Part shown: positions 8,672-16,924 of the stretch, one piece after another | Numbering within the stretch: position 1 is the stretch's first letter | Layout: every line of letters begins with the position of its first letter | NCBI RefSeq assembly: GCF_000498495.1 | Contig: NZ_AVCS01000006.1 | Span: 124,001 to 188,000, forward strand | Reading direction: 5' to 3' | DNA: 64,000 nucleotides | Source: Flavobacterium enshiense DK69 | GTDB taxonomy: Bacteria > Bacteroidota > Bacteroidia > Flavobacteriales > Flavobacteriaceae | Made by a program: the position numbers and the translations under genes | The notes under the pieces: generated by a model | Databases searched by the model: none | Seen by the model: only the letters and a program-made list of their open reading frames with translations | Told to the model about the DNA's origin: nothing

Positions 8672-9667
8672 TTATTTGTTCAATAAGATTGCCGCTTCTT
8701 TGGCGAAGTACGTAGAGATTAAACTCGCACCTGCACGTTTGATACACATCAACTGTTCCATCATGATTTTGTCGTGATCCAACCAGCCTCTTTCAGAAGC
8801 TGCTTTAATCATCGCATATTCTCCTGATACATGGAAGACAGTTACAGGAACATTCACTGCATTTTTCACTTCACGAACAATATCAAGGTAAGCGATTCCC
8901 GGTTTTACCATGACCATATCGGCACCTTCTTCCACATCCATAAGTGCTTCTTTAACGGCCTCAATACGGTTGGCATAGTCCATTTGGTAGGTTTTCTTGT
9001 CTTTCGGAACTTCGATTTCGGCTTCTTTTGGAGCACTGTCCAACGCATCTCGGAACGGACCGTAAAACGCTGAAGCATATTTCGCTGAATAGCTCATGAT
9101 ACCCACATTATGAAATCCAGCTTGATCCAAACCTTCGCGCAAACGCAGTACGCGTCCGTCCATCATGTCGCTTGGCGCTACGAAATCGGCTCCTGCCTGA
9201 GCATGGGAAACCGCCATTCTCACTAAGGCTTCCGTGGTTTTGTCATTTTCGATATCGCCGTTTTCAATGATGCCGTCGTGTCCGTAAATGGAATACGGGT
9301 CTAAGGCCACATCAGGCATAACAATCATTTCCGGACAAGCTGTTTTGATGGCTTTGATGGCCCGCTGCATTAGTCCGTTAGGATTCCAGGCTTCTTTACC
9401 TGTATTGTCTTTTAAATCGTCATTGGCTTTCACATAAATATTCACAGCACGGATGCCTAAAGCAAATAACTCTTTTACTTCTTCAATGGTCAAATCTATC
9501 GAACGACGATAAATTCCCGGCATAGAAGGGATTTCCACTTTTACGTTTTCGCCTTCAGCTATAAACATCGGGAACATAAAATCTGCCGGACTTAAACTGG
9601 TTTCGCGAACTAAACTTCTTATCGATTCGTTGACTCTTAGTCTTCTGCCTCTGTGTAATGGGAACAT
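8672..9667 (-). CDS. hemB: Delta-aminolevulinic acid dehydratase (porphobilinogen synthase)
   Basis: 331 residues. Condenses two 5-aminolevulinates to porphobilinogen, the second step of the pathway after glutamyl-tRNA. Active-site lysines are recognisable in SYSAKYASAFYGPFRD and MVKPGIAYLD. The metal-binding stretch reads DVALDPYSIYGHDG, without the cysteine cluster of zinc enzymes, so this is the magnesium-type class. It is separated from hemF by a four-helix-bundle ORF flanked by 7-bp tandem repeats. It starts 5 bp after the stop of that ORF. Confidence 0.95.
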   Translation of the reverse strand: MFPLHRGRRLRVNESIRSLVRETSLSPADFMFPMFIAEGENVKVEIPSMPGIYRRSIDLTIEEVKELFALGIRAVNIYVKANDDLKDNTGKEAWNPNGLMQRAIKAIKTACPEMIVMPDVALDPYSIYGHDGIIENGDIENDKTTEALVRMAVSHAQAGADFVAPSDMMDGRVLRLREGLDQAGFHNVGIMSYSAKYASAFYGPFRDALDSAPKEAEIEVPKDKKTYQMDYANRIEAVKEALMDVEEGADMVMVKPGIAYLDIVREVKNAVNVPVTVFHVSGEYAMIKAASERGWLDHDKIMMEQLMCIKRAGASLISTYFAKEAAILLNK

Positions 9668-9670
9668 ATA

Positions 9671-9705
9671 TTTTAGCTTTTAGCTGTCAGCGTTAAGCTG
9701 TTAGC
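9671..9705. repeat. Heptameric tandem repeat A (5 units)
   Basis: Five in-phase 7-bp units read TTTTAGC, TTTTAGC, TGTCAGC, GTTAAGC and TGTTAGC. It overlaps the end of the four-helix-bundle ORF, so its last eleven or so codons are written in the repeat. Confidence 0.75.
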
Positions 9706-10056
9706 ATGATTTAACTTATTTATTAATCCGTTCAGCATTTTTTTGATTTCTTCAATTTGAAGTAAAAGTTGTTGCCCTTTTTCAGCTTCAATAAATTTCA
9801 AATCGATGCTTAATATAATTTGATATTCTAATTCATTGGCTGAACCAAATGAAATATAAAGAAATCTACAAAAGTCTTTTTCTGTATTTCTGCCGCAACC
9901 TTCAGCAATGTTCATTGGTATGGAACTGGCGGCTCTTTTAATTTGACTTGTCAATCCAAATAATTCTTCTTTTGGAAAGGTGGAAGTGATTTTATAAACA
10001 TCCAGTGTTAATTGATGTGATTTTTGCCAAACTAAGAACTTTTTGTAATCCTTCAT
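9673..10056 (-). CDS. Four-helix-bundle protein (S23/IVS-protein family)
   Basis: 127 residues, almost wholly helical, with the family signatures FLVWQKSHQL near the N-terminus and SIPMNIAEGCGR at mid-length. Relatives are encoded in 23S rRNA intervening sequences and as accessory proteins of diversity-generating retroelements, but also as isolated genes of unknown role. No rRNA or retroelement is present here. It interrupts the haem operon between hemF and hemB and has a heptameric repeat at each end, one of which encodes its C-terminal residues (ANSLTLTAKS). This suggests a late-arriving cassette. Function unknown. Confidence 0.8.
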   Translation of the reverse strand: MKDYKKFLVWQKSHQLTLDVYKITSTFPKEELFGLTSQIKRAASSIPMNIAEGCGRNTEKDFCRFLYISFGSANELEYQIILSIDLKFIEAEKGQQLLLQIEEIKKMLNGLINKLNHANSLTLTAKS

Positions 10057-10070
10057 ATTTTATACAATTC

Positions 10071-10098
10071 TGAAAGCTGATTGCTAAAAGCTGGCAGC
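10071..10098. repeat. Heptameric tandem repeat B (4 units)
   Basis: Units TGAAAGC, TGATTGC, TAAAAGC and TGGCAGC run without interruption from 10071 and end at the last base of the hemF stop codon. They share the GC-ending pattern of repeats A and C. Confidence 0.7.
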
Positions 10099-11003
10099 TA
10101 TGCAATCCAATCAACTGGATTTGCTAATACTTTAATCAATTTTTCTTCTTCGCTTCCTGCTTCCGGATGATGATCGTACACCCATTGCACATGTGGCGGT
10201 AAACTCATCAGGATGGATTCGATTCTTCCGTTGGTTTTTAATCCGAACAAGGTGCCTTTGTCGTGAACTAAATTAAATTCAACATAGCGACCCCGACGGA
10301 TTTCCTGCCAGGTACGGTTGGCTTCGGTATAGGCTAGATCTTTTCTTCTTTCTACAATCGGTAAATAGGCAGATAAGAAACTGTTGCCGACTTCGGTCAC
10401 GAAATTGAACCAGTTTTCCATTGACATATTTTCCGTAGCTTTTAAATGGTCGAAAAATAGTCCGCCAATACCTCTGGCTTCATCACGGTGTGCGTTCCAG
10501 AAATACTCGTCGCATTGTTTTTTGAATTTCGGATAGAATTCCGGATTGTGTTTGTCACAAGCGGTTTTACAGGTTTGATGGAAGTGTTTTGCATCTTCCT
10601 CAAACAGATAATACGGCGTTAAATCCTGTCCGCCTCCAAACCATTGGTTTATGGTATTTCCTTCTTTGTCATACATTTCAAAATAACGCCAGTTGGCATG
10701 AACCGTCGGTACCATCGGGTTTTTAGGATGGATTACCAAGCTCAGTCCGCAGGCAAAAAAGTCGACTTCGCCCACACCAAAATAGGTTTGCATGGCTACC
10801 GGCAACGCTCCGTGCACGGCTGAAATATTTACGCCGCCTTTTTCAAAAACGTTTCCGTTTTCAATCACGCGGGTTCTTCCGCCGCCACCTTCGGGACGTT
10901 CCCACAAGTCCTGACGGAATTTTGCTTTCCCATCTAAGTCTTCCAAACCTTTACAGATTTGGTCTTGAAGGATTTGAATGTATTTATAGAATTGTTCTTT
11001 CAT
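10098..11003 (-). CDS. hemF: Oxygen-dependent coproporphyrinogen III oxidase
   Basis: 301 residues. Oxidatively decarboxylates two propionates of coproporphyrinogen III to vinyls, giving protoporphyrinogen IX with O2 as oxidant. Family hallmarks include the GGGGRTRV loop, HANWRYFEM, the FGGGQDLTPYY signature and RGRYVEFNLVHDKGTLFGL. The length matches the usual near-300. Use of HemF rather than only HemN implies synthesis under aerobic conditions. It sits between hemE and the four-helix ORF, with heptameric repeats in both intergenic gaps. Confidence 0.96.
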   Translation of the reverse strand: MKEQFYKYIQILQDQICKGLEDLDGKAKFRQDLWERPEGGGGRTRVIENGNVFEKGGVNISAVHGALPVAMQTYFGVGEVDFFACGLSLVIHPKNPMVPTVHANWRYFEMYDKEGNTINQWFGGGQDLTPYYLFEEDAKHFHQTCKTACDKHNPEFYPKFKKQCDEYFWNAHRDEARGIGGLFFDHLKATENMSMENWFNFVTEVGNSFLSAYLPIVERRKDLAYTEANRTWQEIRRGRYVEFNLVHDKGTLFGLKTNGRIESILMSLPPHVQWVYDHHPEAGSEEEKLIKVLANPVDWIA

Positions 11004-11010
11004 TTTAAGA

Positions 11011-11037
11011 TAGCAGCTAACAGCTAAGGGCTATTAG
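11011..11037. repeat. Heptameric tandem repeat C (about 4 units)
   Basis: TAGCAGC, TAACAGC, TAAGGGC and a partial TATTAG fill the gap between the hemE stop and the hemF start. Confidence 0.65.
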
Positions 11038-11038
11038 T

Positions 11039-12064
11039 TTATTTTTGATATTCCTTAACCGCTTCCACAAAAGCCTTTGCATGATCAACTGGGATATTTG
11101 GTAAAATTCCGTGGCCAAGGTTTACGATGTATTTGTCTTTTCCGAATTCGTCAATCATTTCATGAACCATTTTCTTGATGGTCGGGATCGGTGATAATAA
11201 TCTTGAAGGGTCAAAGTTTCCTTGAAGTGTAATGTTTCCGCCTGTTAAATAACGTGCGTTTTTAGGAGAACACGTCCAATCAACACCTAAAGCAGAAGCT
11301 TTGGATTTTGACATTTCGTTCAATGCAAACCAACAACCTTTTCCGAATACGATTACTTCCGTTTCTTCGGCTAAAGCTTCTACAATCTGATTGATGTATT
11401 TCCATGAAAATTCCTGATAGTCGGTCGGCGATAACATTCCGCCCCAAGAATCAAAAATCTGAACAGCATTTACGCCCGATTTTACTTTTTCCTTTAAATA
11501 TAAGATGGTTGTATCGGTAATTTTCTGCAATAAAGTATGCGCTGCTACCGGATTTGAAAAGCAGAATCCTTTTGCGGTGTCATAACTCTTAGATCCTTTT
11601 CCTTCTACGGCATAACAGAAGATTGTCCAAGGTGAACCGGCAAAACCAATCAACGGCACTTCGTCGTTCAGCATTTCTTTGGTCAGTTTGATGGCATCCA
11701 TTACATAACCTAAGCTTTCTTCTATATTCGGAATGAAAACTTTCTCAACCTGCTCCATTGAACGGATAGGATCGGGGATAATCGGACCCAAATTATCTTT
11801 CAGTTCCACGTGGATTCCCATCGCTCTTGGCACAACCAGAATATCCGAGAATAAAATAGCAGCATCCGGTTTAACGATTCGGATTGGTTGCACGGTGATT
11901 TCGGCAGCCAGTTCCGGGGTTTCACAACGGGTGAAAAAATCGTATTTGTCGCGCAATGCACGGAATTCCGGCAAATATCTTCCCGCCTGACGCATCATCC
12001 ATACTGGTGGGCGTTCTACGGTTTCTCCTTTTAAAGCTCTTAGAAATAGATCGTTTTTTAACAT
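11039..12064 (-). CDS. hemE: Uroporphyrinogen decarboxylase
   Basis: 341 residues. Decarboxylates the four acetates of uroporphyrinogen III to methyls, giving coproporphyrinogen III. Diagnostic sequences are the N-terminal [16 protein letters not shown] signature, the [13 protein letters not shown] segment holding the catalytic aspartate, and [16 protein letters not shown]. The protein is full length. It lies between hemD and hemF in the leftward haem operon, with a short heptameric repeat in the gap on each side. Confidence 0.96.
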   Translation of the reverse strand: MLKNDLFLRALKGETVERPPVWMMRQAGRYLPEFRALRDKYDFFTRCETPELAAEITVQPIRIVKPDAAILFSDILVVPRAMGIHVELKDNLGPIIPDPIRSMEQVEKVFIPNIEESLGYVMDAIKLTKEMLNDEVPLIGFAGSPWTIFCYAVEGKGSKSYDTAKGFCFSNPVAAHTLLQKITDTTILYLKEKVKSGVNAVQIFDSWGGMLSPTDYQEFSWKYINQIVEALAEETEVIVFGKGCWFALNEMSKSKASALGVDWTCSPKNARYLTGGNITLQGNFDPSRLLSPIPTIKKMVHEMIDEFGKDKYIVNLGHGILPNIPVDHAKAFVEAVKEYQK

Positions 12065-12070
12065 AGTATA

Positions 12071-12098
12071 CAGTTTGCAGTTTATGGTTTACGGTTTT
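12071..12098. repeat. Heptameric tandem repeat D (4 units)
   Basis: CAGTTTG, CAGTTTA, TGGTTTA and CGGTTTT sit in the hemD-hemE gap. The unit differs from repeats A-C but resembles the reverse complement of repeat E at 24608. Confidence 0.65.
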
Positions 12099-12120
12099 TG
12101 AAAAGAGTAAAACAGAAACG

Positions 12121-12789
12121 CTATTTAAATTCGTTAATACATTGTATAATCGTGTTTTCAATGGTCGGTTGATTGGCGATTATAATATTTTTTATTCCCA
12201 AACGGCTTGCTGCTTCTGCAGTCGTGTTTCCGATGCAGAAGGCGATCTCCTTTGTGATTTTATTTTCTTTCAGGTAACTTTCCAGGCCGGATGGGCTGAA
12301 AAACAAAATTCCGTCTGGTTTGGTATTTATTTTTTGTGGTGTCAGTACCGTTTCGTACACGGTGATTTCATTAAAGGAAACTCCGGCTTCCTTCATCATT
12401 TCCGGCAAAGTGTCGCGACGCAGGTTTCCGCTGAAAAACGTATATTGGTTGTTTGGATACACCAAGGTGATGATTTCCGCCAGGTCTTCGGCATAACCGG
12501 TATAGGCTACGACTTTGAAACCGTTTTCTTCCAATAATGTTTTGGTTTTTAGTCCGACACAGAATACGTCCTTCGATTTCAGTTCAGCAACTTTTGGATG
12601 TTCTAAGATACTTTGTACTCCGTTCTGGCTGCTGAAAATCAGCGAGTCATGAATATTTTTTAATTCGAATGCTACGGGTTTGGTGGTGATGAAATCGGCT
12701 TCAACCACTAAAAAACCAGCATTCAATAAATATTGTTTCTGGTTGGGTAACAATTTTTTCGTGGACAGTATGCGGATAGAATCACTCAT
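12121..12789 (-). CDS. hemD: Uroporphyrinogen-III synthase
   Basis: 222 residues. Cyclises hydroxymethylbilane with inversion of ring D. This family is poorly conserved in sequence. The call rests on the two-domain pattern (FSSQNGVQSIL, a FFSGNLRRDTLP segment, ILFFSPSGLESYL and FCIGNTTAEAASRLG) and on position, since its start codon overlaps the hemC stop by one base (TAATG arrangement). Translational coupling with hemC is likely. It is slightly shorter than the E. coli enzyme, as is usual in Bacteroidota. Confidence 0.9.
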   Translation of the reverse strand: MSDSIRILSTKKLLPNQKQYLLNAGFLVVEADFITTKPVAFELKNIHDSLIFSSQNGVQSILEHPKVAELKSKDVFCVGLKTKTLLEENGFKVVAYTGYAEDLAEIITLVYPNNQYTFFSGNLRRDTLPEMMKEAGVSFNEITVYETVLTPQKINTKPDGILFFSPSGLESYLKENKITKEIAFCIGNTTAEAASRLGIKNIIIANQPTIENTIIQCINEFK

Positions 12790-13712
12790 TACTTTTTCAG
12801 TTTCGATTTGATTTCGGCCATTAAAGCTGTTCCGCCGTTATCCAATATTTCTTTGGCACAATTGAATCCGAGTTTTTTCCATTCAGAAATATCAAAAGAA
12901 CGGTCGATTTCGATTTTCTCTTGACCGTCAATCGAGAATAGAACACCTTTAAAATGAATGGTGTCATCGATTTCGTTGTATCGGGCAATGGCTCCTATTG
13001 GCGCGGTACAGCCTCCTTCAAGGGTTCTTAAAAACTGGCGCTCTATATAGGTGCAGATTTCGGTTTCGATATGGTTAAGTTGAGCTAAAGCGTCTAAAGA
13101 GAATTCGTCGTTTTCCATAGCTACAACCAACATGGCACCTTGAGCTGGTGCTGGAATCATCCAATCCAAGTCGATATAGGTTTCGGGCTTTAAGTTAATT
13201 CTCTCCAGACCGGCCGCGGCAAAAATCGCTCCATCCCAATCACTTTCGTTTAATTTCTGCATGCGAGTGTTTACGTTTCCGCGCAAATCCTCTGTTTTGT
13301 GATTAGGGTATTTATTAAGCCATTGTGCTTGACGTCGTAAGCTTCCGGTGGCTACAGTTCCTGATCCGTTTAAAAAATCCACATTGCCTCTATGTACTAA
13401 AATGTCCAATACGTTGGCTCTTTCCAAGACTGCTGCCTGAACGATGCCTTGCGGCAAAGCAGTCGGAACGTCTTTCATCGAATGAACTGCAATGTCGATT
13501 TGACCTGAAATCATGGCAACGTCCAGGGTTTTGGTGAAAATTCCGGTAATGCCCAATTCGTATAAAGGCTTGTCCAGAATGATGTCGCCGGTTGATTTTA
13601 CGGCTACTATTTCTGTGGAATACCCAAGTTCCTGTAATAGGTGCTGAACGGTGTGTGCCTGCCATAAGGCCAGTTCACTGTCACGGGTTCCTATGCGTAT
13701 GGTTTTAGTCAT
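12789..13712 (-). CDS. hemC: Porphobilinogen deaminase (hydroxymethylbilane synthase)
   Basis: 307 residues. Polymerises four porphobilinogens into the linear hydroxymethylbilane. The dipyrromethane cofactor would be carried on C235 in RTLEGGCTAPIGA. Substrate-binding arginines sit in TGSLRRQAQ and the catalytic aspartate in HSMKDVPT. Its start overlaps the end of hemA by 8 bp and its stop overlaps the hemD start by 1 bp, so hemA-hemC-hemD form a tightly coupled block. Confidence 0.96.
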   Translation of the reverse strand: MTKTIRIGTRDSELALWQAHTVQHLLQELGYSTEIVAVKSTGDIILDKPLYELGITGIFTKTLDVAMISGQIDIAVHSMKDVPTALPQGIVQAAVLERANVLDILVHRGNVDFLNGSGTVATGSLRRQAQWLNKYPNHKTEDLRGNVNTRMQKLNESDWDGAIFAAAGLERINLKPETYIDLDWMIPAPAQGAMLVVAMENDEFSLDALAQLNHIETEICTYIERQFLRTLEGGCTAPIGAIARYNEIDDTIHFKGVLFSIDGQEKIEIDRSFDISEWKKLGFNCAKEILDNGGTALMAEIKSKLKK

Positions 13713-14964
13713 TTTTTACGGTTTCTATCTGAAAGATTTTTTCGATCCACTCGATGCTTTCATCGACCATGGTATTATCATCTTTGAGATGATTGGCAAA
13801 ATGGTTTGTGATTTTCTGGATGATACGGCTGCTTATCAATTCTGCCTGTTCTTCATCAAAATTGTTGATTTTTTTGCGGTGAAGTGTCAACTCTTTGTCC
13901 TTGATAGTGTTCAGCTTTTCTTTTAAAGCGTGAATAGTAGGTGCAAATTTTCGGGCTTTGGTCCAACTGATGAATTCGTCTTTGATTTCTTCGATGATAG
14001 CTTCGGCTGCAGGGATGTGTTTTCTACGATTTTCCAGGGTTTCGTCGGTCATTTGCGATAAATGATCCATATGAATTAACGTAACATCGTCTAGTTCCTG
14101 AACATTTTCGTTTACGTTTTTCGGAACAGATAAATCCAGAATCAGTAACGGTTTTTTAAGGTTCAGGATTGCTTTGTCGATGGTTGGGTTCTGTGCGCCG
14201 GTGGCTACCACCAAAACATCGGCCTTTTGAATTTCTGCTTCTAAATTAGCGTAGTCTTTAACGATAACATTTAGTTTACGGGCTAATTTTTCCGCTTTAT
14301 CTTTAGTTCTGTTTATAAGGGTAATTTGCTCGTGCTTGGTGTGTTTTACCAGGTTTTCGCAAGTATTTCTTCCTATTTTTCCAGTCCCGAAAAGTAGTAT
14401 GTTTTTATTGGAAATGTCTTCTACGTTGTTGAAAATGTATCGAACAGCGGCAAAGGAAACCGAAGTGGCACCCGAGGAAATTTCAGTTTCGTTTTTAATG
14501 CGCTTGCTGGTTTGGATTACCGCATTGCACAGGCGTTCCAAGTAATTATTAACAAGGTTGTGGCCTTTACTGGCTACGAAACTGTTTTTTATCTGACTGA
14601 TGATTTCAAAGTCGCCCAAGATTTGACTATCCAAACCGGTTCCTACACGAAACATGTGGCCAATCGCTTCAGTGTTTTTGTGTACATAAGCTACTTTCTG
14701 AAAATCTTCTATAGTTCCCTGGCTGTTCTCGCACAACAGTTTAATTAACTGAAACGGGTGTTGTGCAAAGCCATATATTTCGGTTCTGTTGCAGGTGGAA
14801 GTGACAATTAAACTTTCTATCCCATCATTTTTAGCTTGTAGCAATAATGCTTCTTTAGCAGCATTGTCCAAACTGAATTTTCCCCTGATCTCTGCATCCG
14901 CTTTCTTGTAACTCAATCCGACAACATAGAAAGAAGTAGGTTTTGATATAGTAGTGTTTTCCAT
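13705..14964 (-). CDS. hemA: Glutamyl-tRNA reductase
   Basis: 419 residues from the ATG at 14964; a GTG three codons upstream is also in frame. Reduces glutamyl-tRNA to glutamate-1-semialdehyde with NADPH, the committed and usually regulated step of the C5 pathway. The nucleophile is C58 in VTSTCNRTEIY. The NADPH domain carries FGTGKIGRNTCENL, and a C-terminal helical dimerisation region follows. It is the first gene of the leftward haem operon and is divergent from the AraC-type regulator. hemL is not in this window. Confidence 0.95.
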   Translation of the reverse strand: MENTTISKPTSFYVVGLSYKKADAEIRGKFSLDNAAKEALLLQAKNDGIESLIVTSTCNRTEIYGFAQHPFQLIKLLCENSQGTIEDFQKVAYVHKNTEAIGHMFRVGTGLDSQILGDFEIISQIKNSFVASKGHNLVNNYLERLCNAVIQTSKRIKNETEISSGATSVSFAAVRYIFNNVEDISNKNILLFGTGKIGRNTCENLVKHTKHEQITLINRTKDKAEKLARKLNVIVKDYANLEAEIQKADVLVVATGAQNPTIDKAILNLKKPLLILDLSVPKNVNENVQELDDVTLIHMDHLSQMTDETLENRRKHIPAAEAIIEEIKDEFISWTKARKFAPTIHALKEKLNTIKDKELTLHRKKINNFDEEQAELISSRIIQKITNHFANHLKDDNTMVDESIEWIEKIFQIETVKND

Positions 14965-14991
14965 GTTTTTCACTTTTTACTAAAAGTAGAA

Positions 14992-14999
14992 CAAATGTA
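14992..14999 (-). promoter_or_regulatory. Candidate -7 box of the hem operon promoter
   Basis: TACATTTG on the minus strand matches the Bacteroidota TAnnTTTG consensus and lies 28 bp upstream of the hemA ATG. A clear TTTG at -33 was not found. Confidence 0.45.
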
Positions 15000-15093
15000 C
15001 TGCTAACCGTTTTATAAAAATAACGCTGTAAGGACTATTTGTGTCGCTGAGAGATTTTTTGTCTCCGAAAAGGTTCATTTGTGTTATTTCTTG

Positions 15094-15101
15094 TAAATTT
15101 G
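15094..15101 (+). promoter_or_regulatory. Candidate -7 box for the AraC-type regulator
   Basis: TAAATTTG, a perfect TAnnTTTG match, lies about 90 bp upstream of the regulator's ATG. No convincing -33 element was found at the expected spacing. Confidence 0.35.
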
Positions 15102-15193
15102 TATAAAAATCAACCTTTCAGAAAGATTTTATTTAGAGTGATTCTAAATAAATTTTAATAGTCTTTCAAATAAAGTTACAAAAAAATATCGCT

Positions 15194-16060
15194 ATGGGTT
15201 CTATGGAAGAGATAAAAATTGAAGAGGACTTTATTTTACTTCGTTTTCAGAATGATTCGGAGGAGATTGTTCGGTTTGAACGTCCCGTAAATATGGGGCT
15301 TATACAATTTCATTTTGGATTGAAAGGAAATGCGAAGTTTATTTTTAATCAAGGTGCCTATGTATTAGCCTTGAATGAAGAGAAATCGCTTTTGCTGTAT
15401 AATCCACAGAAAGAGTTGCCGCTTCAGATGGAAATTGCGCCTAAATCGTGGGTAATAACGGTTTTGGTTTCTATTAGGAAATTTCACGGTTTGTTGTCGG
15501 ATCAGGCGGAACACATACCGTTTTTAAGTGATCAGAATCAGGGTAAAAAATATTATGGTGAGGAAAATATCAGCCCCTCGATGGCTATTGTGCTTAATCA
15601 AATGTTTCATTATACGCTGAATCCTTCGATTAAAAACATGTACTATAAAGGGAAAGGATATGAGTTACTGAGTTTGTTTTTTAACAGGAATGAAGATCCC
15701 GATGCCGAACAATGTCCTTTTTTGATTGACGAGGAAAATGTGTTAAGGCTGAAGAAAGCCAAGGAAATCATAATCGCCAATATGGGAGAACCGCCTGGAT
15801 TGCAGGAATTGGCAGATCAGGTGGGCTTAAACCTGAAAAAGTTAAAAATGGGCTTCAAGCAGATTTATGGCGATACGGTTTACGGTTTTTTGTTTGATTA
15901 TAAAATGGAATATGCTCGCCGTTTGCTGGATTCGGGTTCGTATAACGTGAACGAGGTGGGTCTGAAAATTGGCTACAGTACGGCTAGTCATTTTATTGCC
16001 GGGTTTAAAAAGAAATTCGGAACTACACCTAAAAAGTACTTGCTTGAGAAAGCGGTATAA
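15194..16060 (+). CDS. AraC-family transcriptional regulator
   Basis: 288 residues. Residues about 1-185 form an N-terminal domain with a beta-rich start, probably for ligand binding or dimerisation. The C-terminal 100 residues are a double helix-turn-helix of the AraC/XylS type: LQELADQVGLNLKKLKMGFKQ is the first and NVNEVGLKIGYSTASHFIAGFKKKFG the second, ending PKKYL. It is divergent from hemA across about 230 bp, so control of haem synthesis or iron-responsive genes is a reasonable inference. The ligand is unknown. Confidence 0.9.
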   Translation: MGSMEEIKIEEDFILLRFQNDSEEIVRFERPVNMGLIQFHFGLKGNAKFIFNQGAYVLALNEEKSLLLYNPQKELPLQMEIAPKSWVITVLVSIRKFHGLLSDQAEHIPFLSDQNQGKKYYGEENISPSMAIVLNQMFHYTLNPSIKNMYYKGKGYELLSLFFNRNEDPDAEQCPFLIDEENVLRLKKAKEIIIANMGEPPGLQELADQVGLNLKKLKMGFKQIYGDTVYGFLFDYKMEYARRLLDSGSYNVNEVGLKIGYSTASHFIAGFKKKFGTTPKKYLLEKAV

Positions 16061-16061
16061 T

Positions 16062-16091
16062 AAAAAAAACACCCATTTGGGTGTTTTTTTA
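16062..16091. terminator. Bidirectional terminator
   Basis: AAAAAACACCCA/TTTGGGTGTTTTTT hairpin between the converging AraC-type gene and the first secreted-protein gene, with T-runs on both strands. Confidence 0.85.
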
Positions 16092-16094
16092 TTT

Positions 16095-16913
16095 TTATTG
16101 ATAATAATGTGCGACTATTTGAACTTCGTCGTTTCCTGTGCCGAGATACATTTTCATTGCACCGGATCCACCGGCAGCTGATACTGCAAGTTGTGCAGAA
16201 AACATTGGGCAATAGGTTCCGGGGGGTAATTTTACATAGTCTGTTCCACAGTTGTGATAGTTGTTGGTTTCTCCCCTGTCGTCGTTATGATTGGTGTAGT
16301 ATTGGCCGCTTAGTCCCAATCCTCCACCAATTGTAGATGTGCCGTTGTCTATTTCAAAGGCGCCTCCGATTAAGTTTCCGTCAATATCCGTGGTTACTAC
16401 TGGTCCTAGATAATTGTCCTTCCTGAAATACATCATTGTTTGCACGGCTCTTGCGTGACCGTCATTTACCCGTGTTGTTGCGTTTTTTTCAATATCCCAG
16501 GATACCGAATAATTGATTTCAATAATGGCTGGTTCTGTGAGCGTAAAGGTTGAATTTGGAATATCCCTTGGGATTGCTGAATATTCAAAGCCATCACCAT
16601 AACCGTGTTGAATGATCTGATTAATGGAGGGGTCTCGTTCGTCTCTAAGGTAATTCTCAGCATCAAATAAAATGGCGATGTTGTTTTGCGCAGTTCCTAA
16701 TATTAAATCACCGTTAGCATTAACAAAAACTCTAGAAGTAGTTCCTGGGCCCAAGTTGTTTGGGTTGGCAGGATAGGCTAGTCCGTCTATTTTTACAGTA
16801 GAGACTGCACCGCCAACATGGAGTCCTTGTTGCGGAGTGGTGGTTTTAATTCCAACCTGGCTAAAAACGCAAAGTGGAGTCAATAATAGAATTGGGTATA
16901 TATATTTTTTCAT
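16095..16913 (-). CDS. Secreted protein, paralogue 1 of 3 (tail-fibre-like N-terminus)
   Basis: 272 residues with a Sec signal peptide (about 1-18, ending VFS). It opens with QVGIKTTTPQQGLHV, the motif of tail-fibre-like or collar-like secreted proteins frequent in Flavobacteria, and includes a VFVNANGDLILG strand shared with its neighbours. The C-terminal half is beta-rich and contains LPPGTYCPMFSAQL, matching PPGTH-type strands in both paralogues. No T9SS sorting domain is visible. It is the last gene of a three-gene operon, 11 bp after paralogue 2. Function unknown; a surface or matrix role is a guess. Confidence 0.75.
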   Translation of the reverse strand: MKKYIYPILLLTPLCVFSQVGIKTTTPQQGLHVGGAVSTVKIDGLAYPANPNNLGPGTTSRVFVNANGDLILGTAQNNIAILFDAENYLRDERDPSINQIIQHGYGDGFEYSAIPRDIPNSTFTLTEPAIIEINYSVSWDIEKNATTRVNDGHARAVQTMMYFRKDNYLGPVVTTDIDGNLIGGAFEIDNGTSTIGGGLGLSGQYYTNHNDDRGETNNYHNCGTDYVKLPPGTYCPMFSAQLAVSAAGGSGAMKMYLGTGNDEVQIVAHYYQ

Positions 16914-16924
16914 AGCCTATTTTG

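Noticed and set aside
9673..10056. Diversity-generating retroelement accessory gene.
   Set aside because: No reverse transcriptase, template repeat or variable repeat is nearby; only the four-helix fold is shared.
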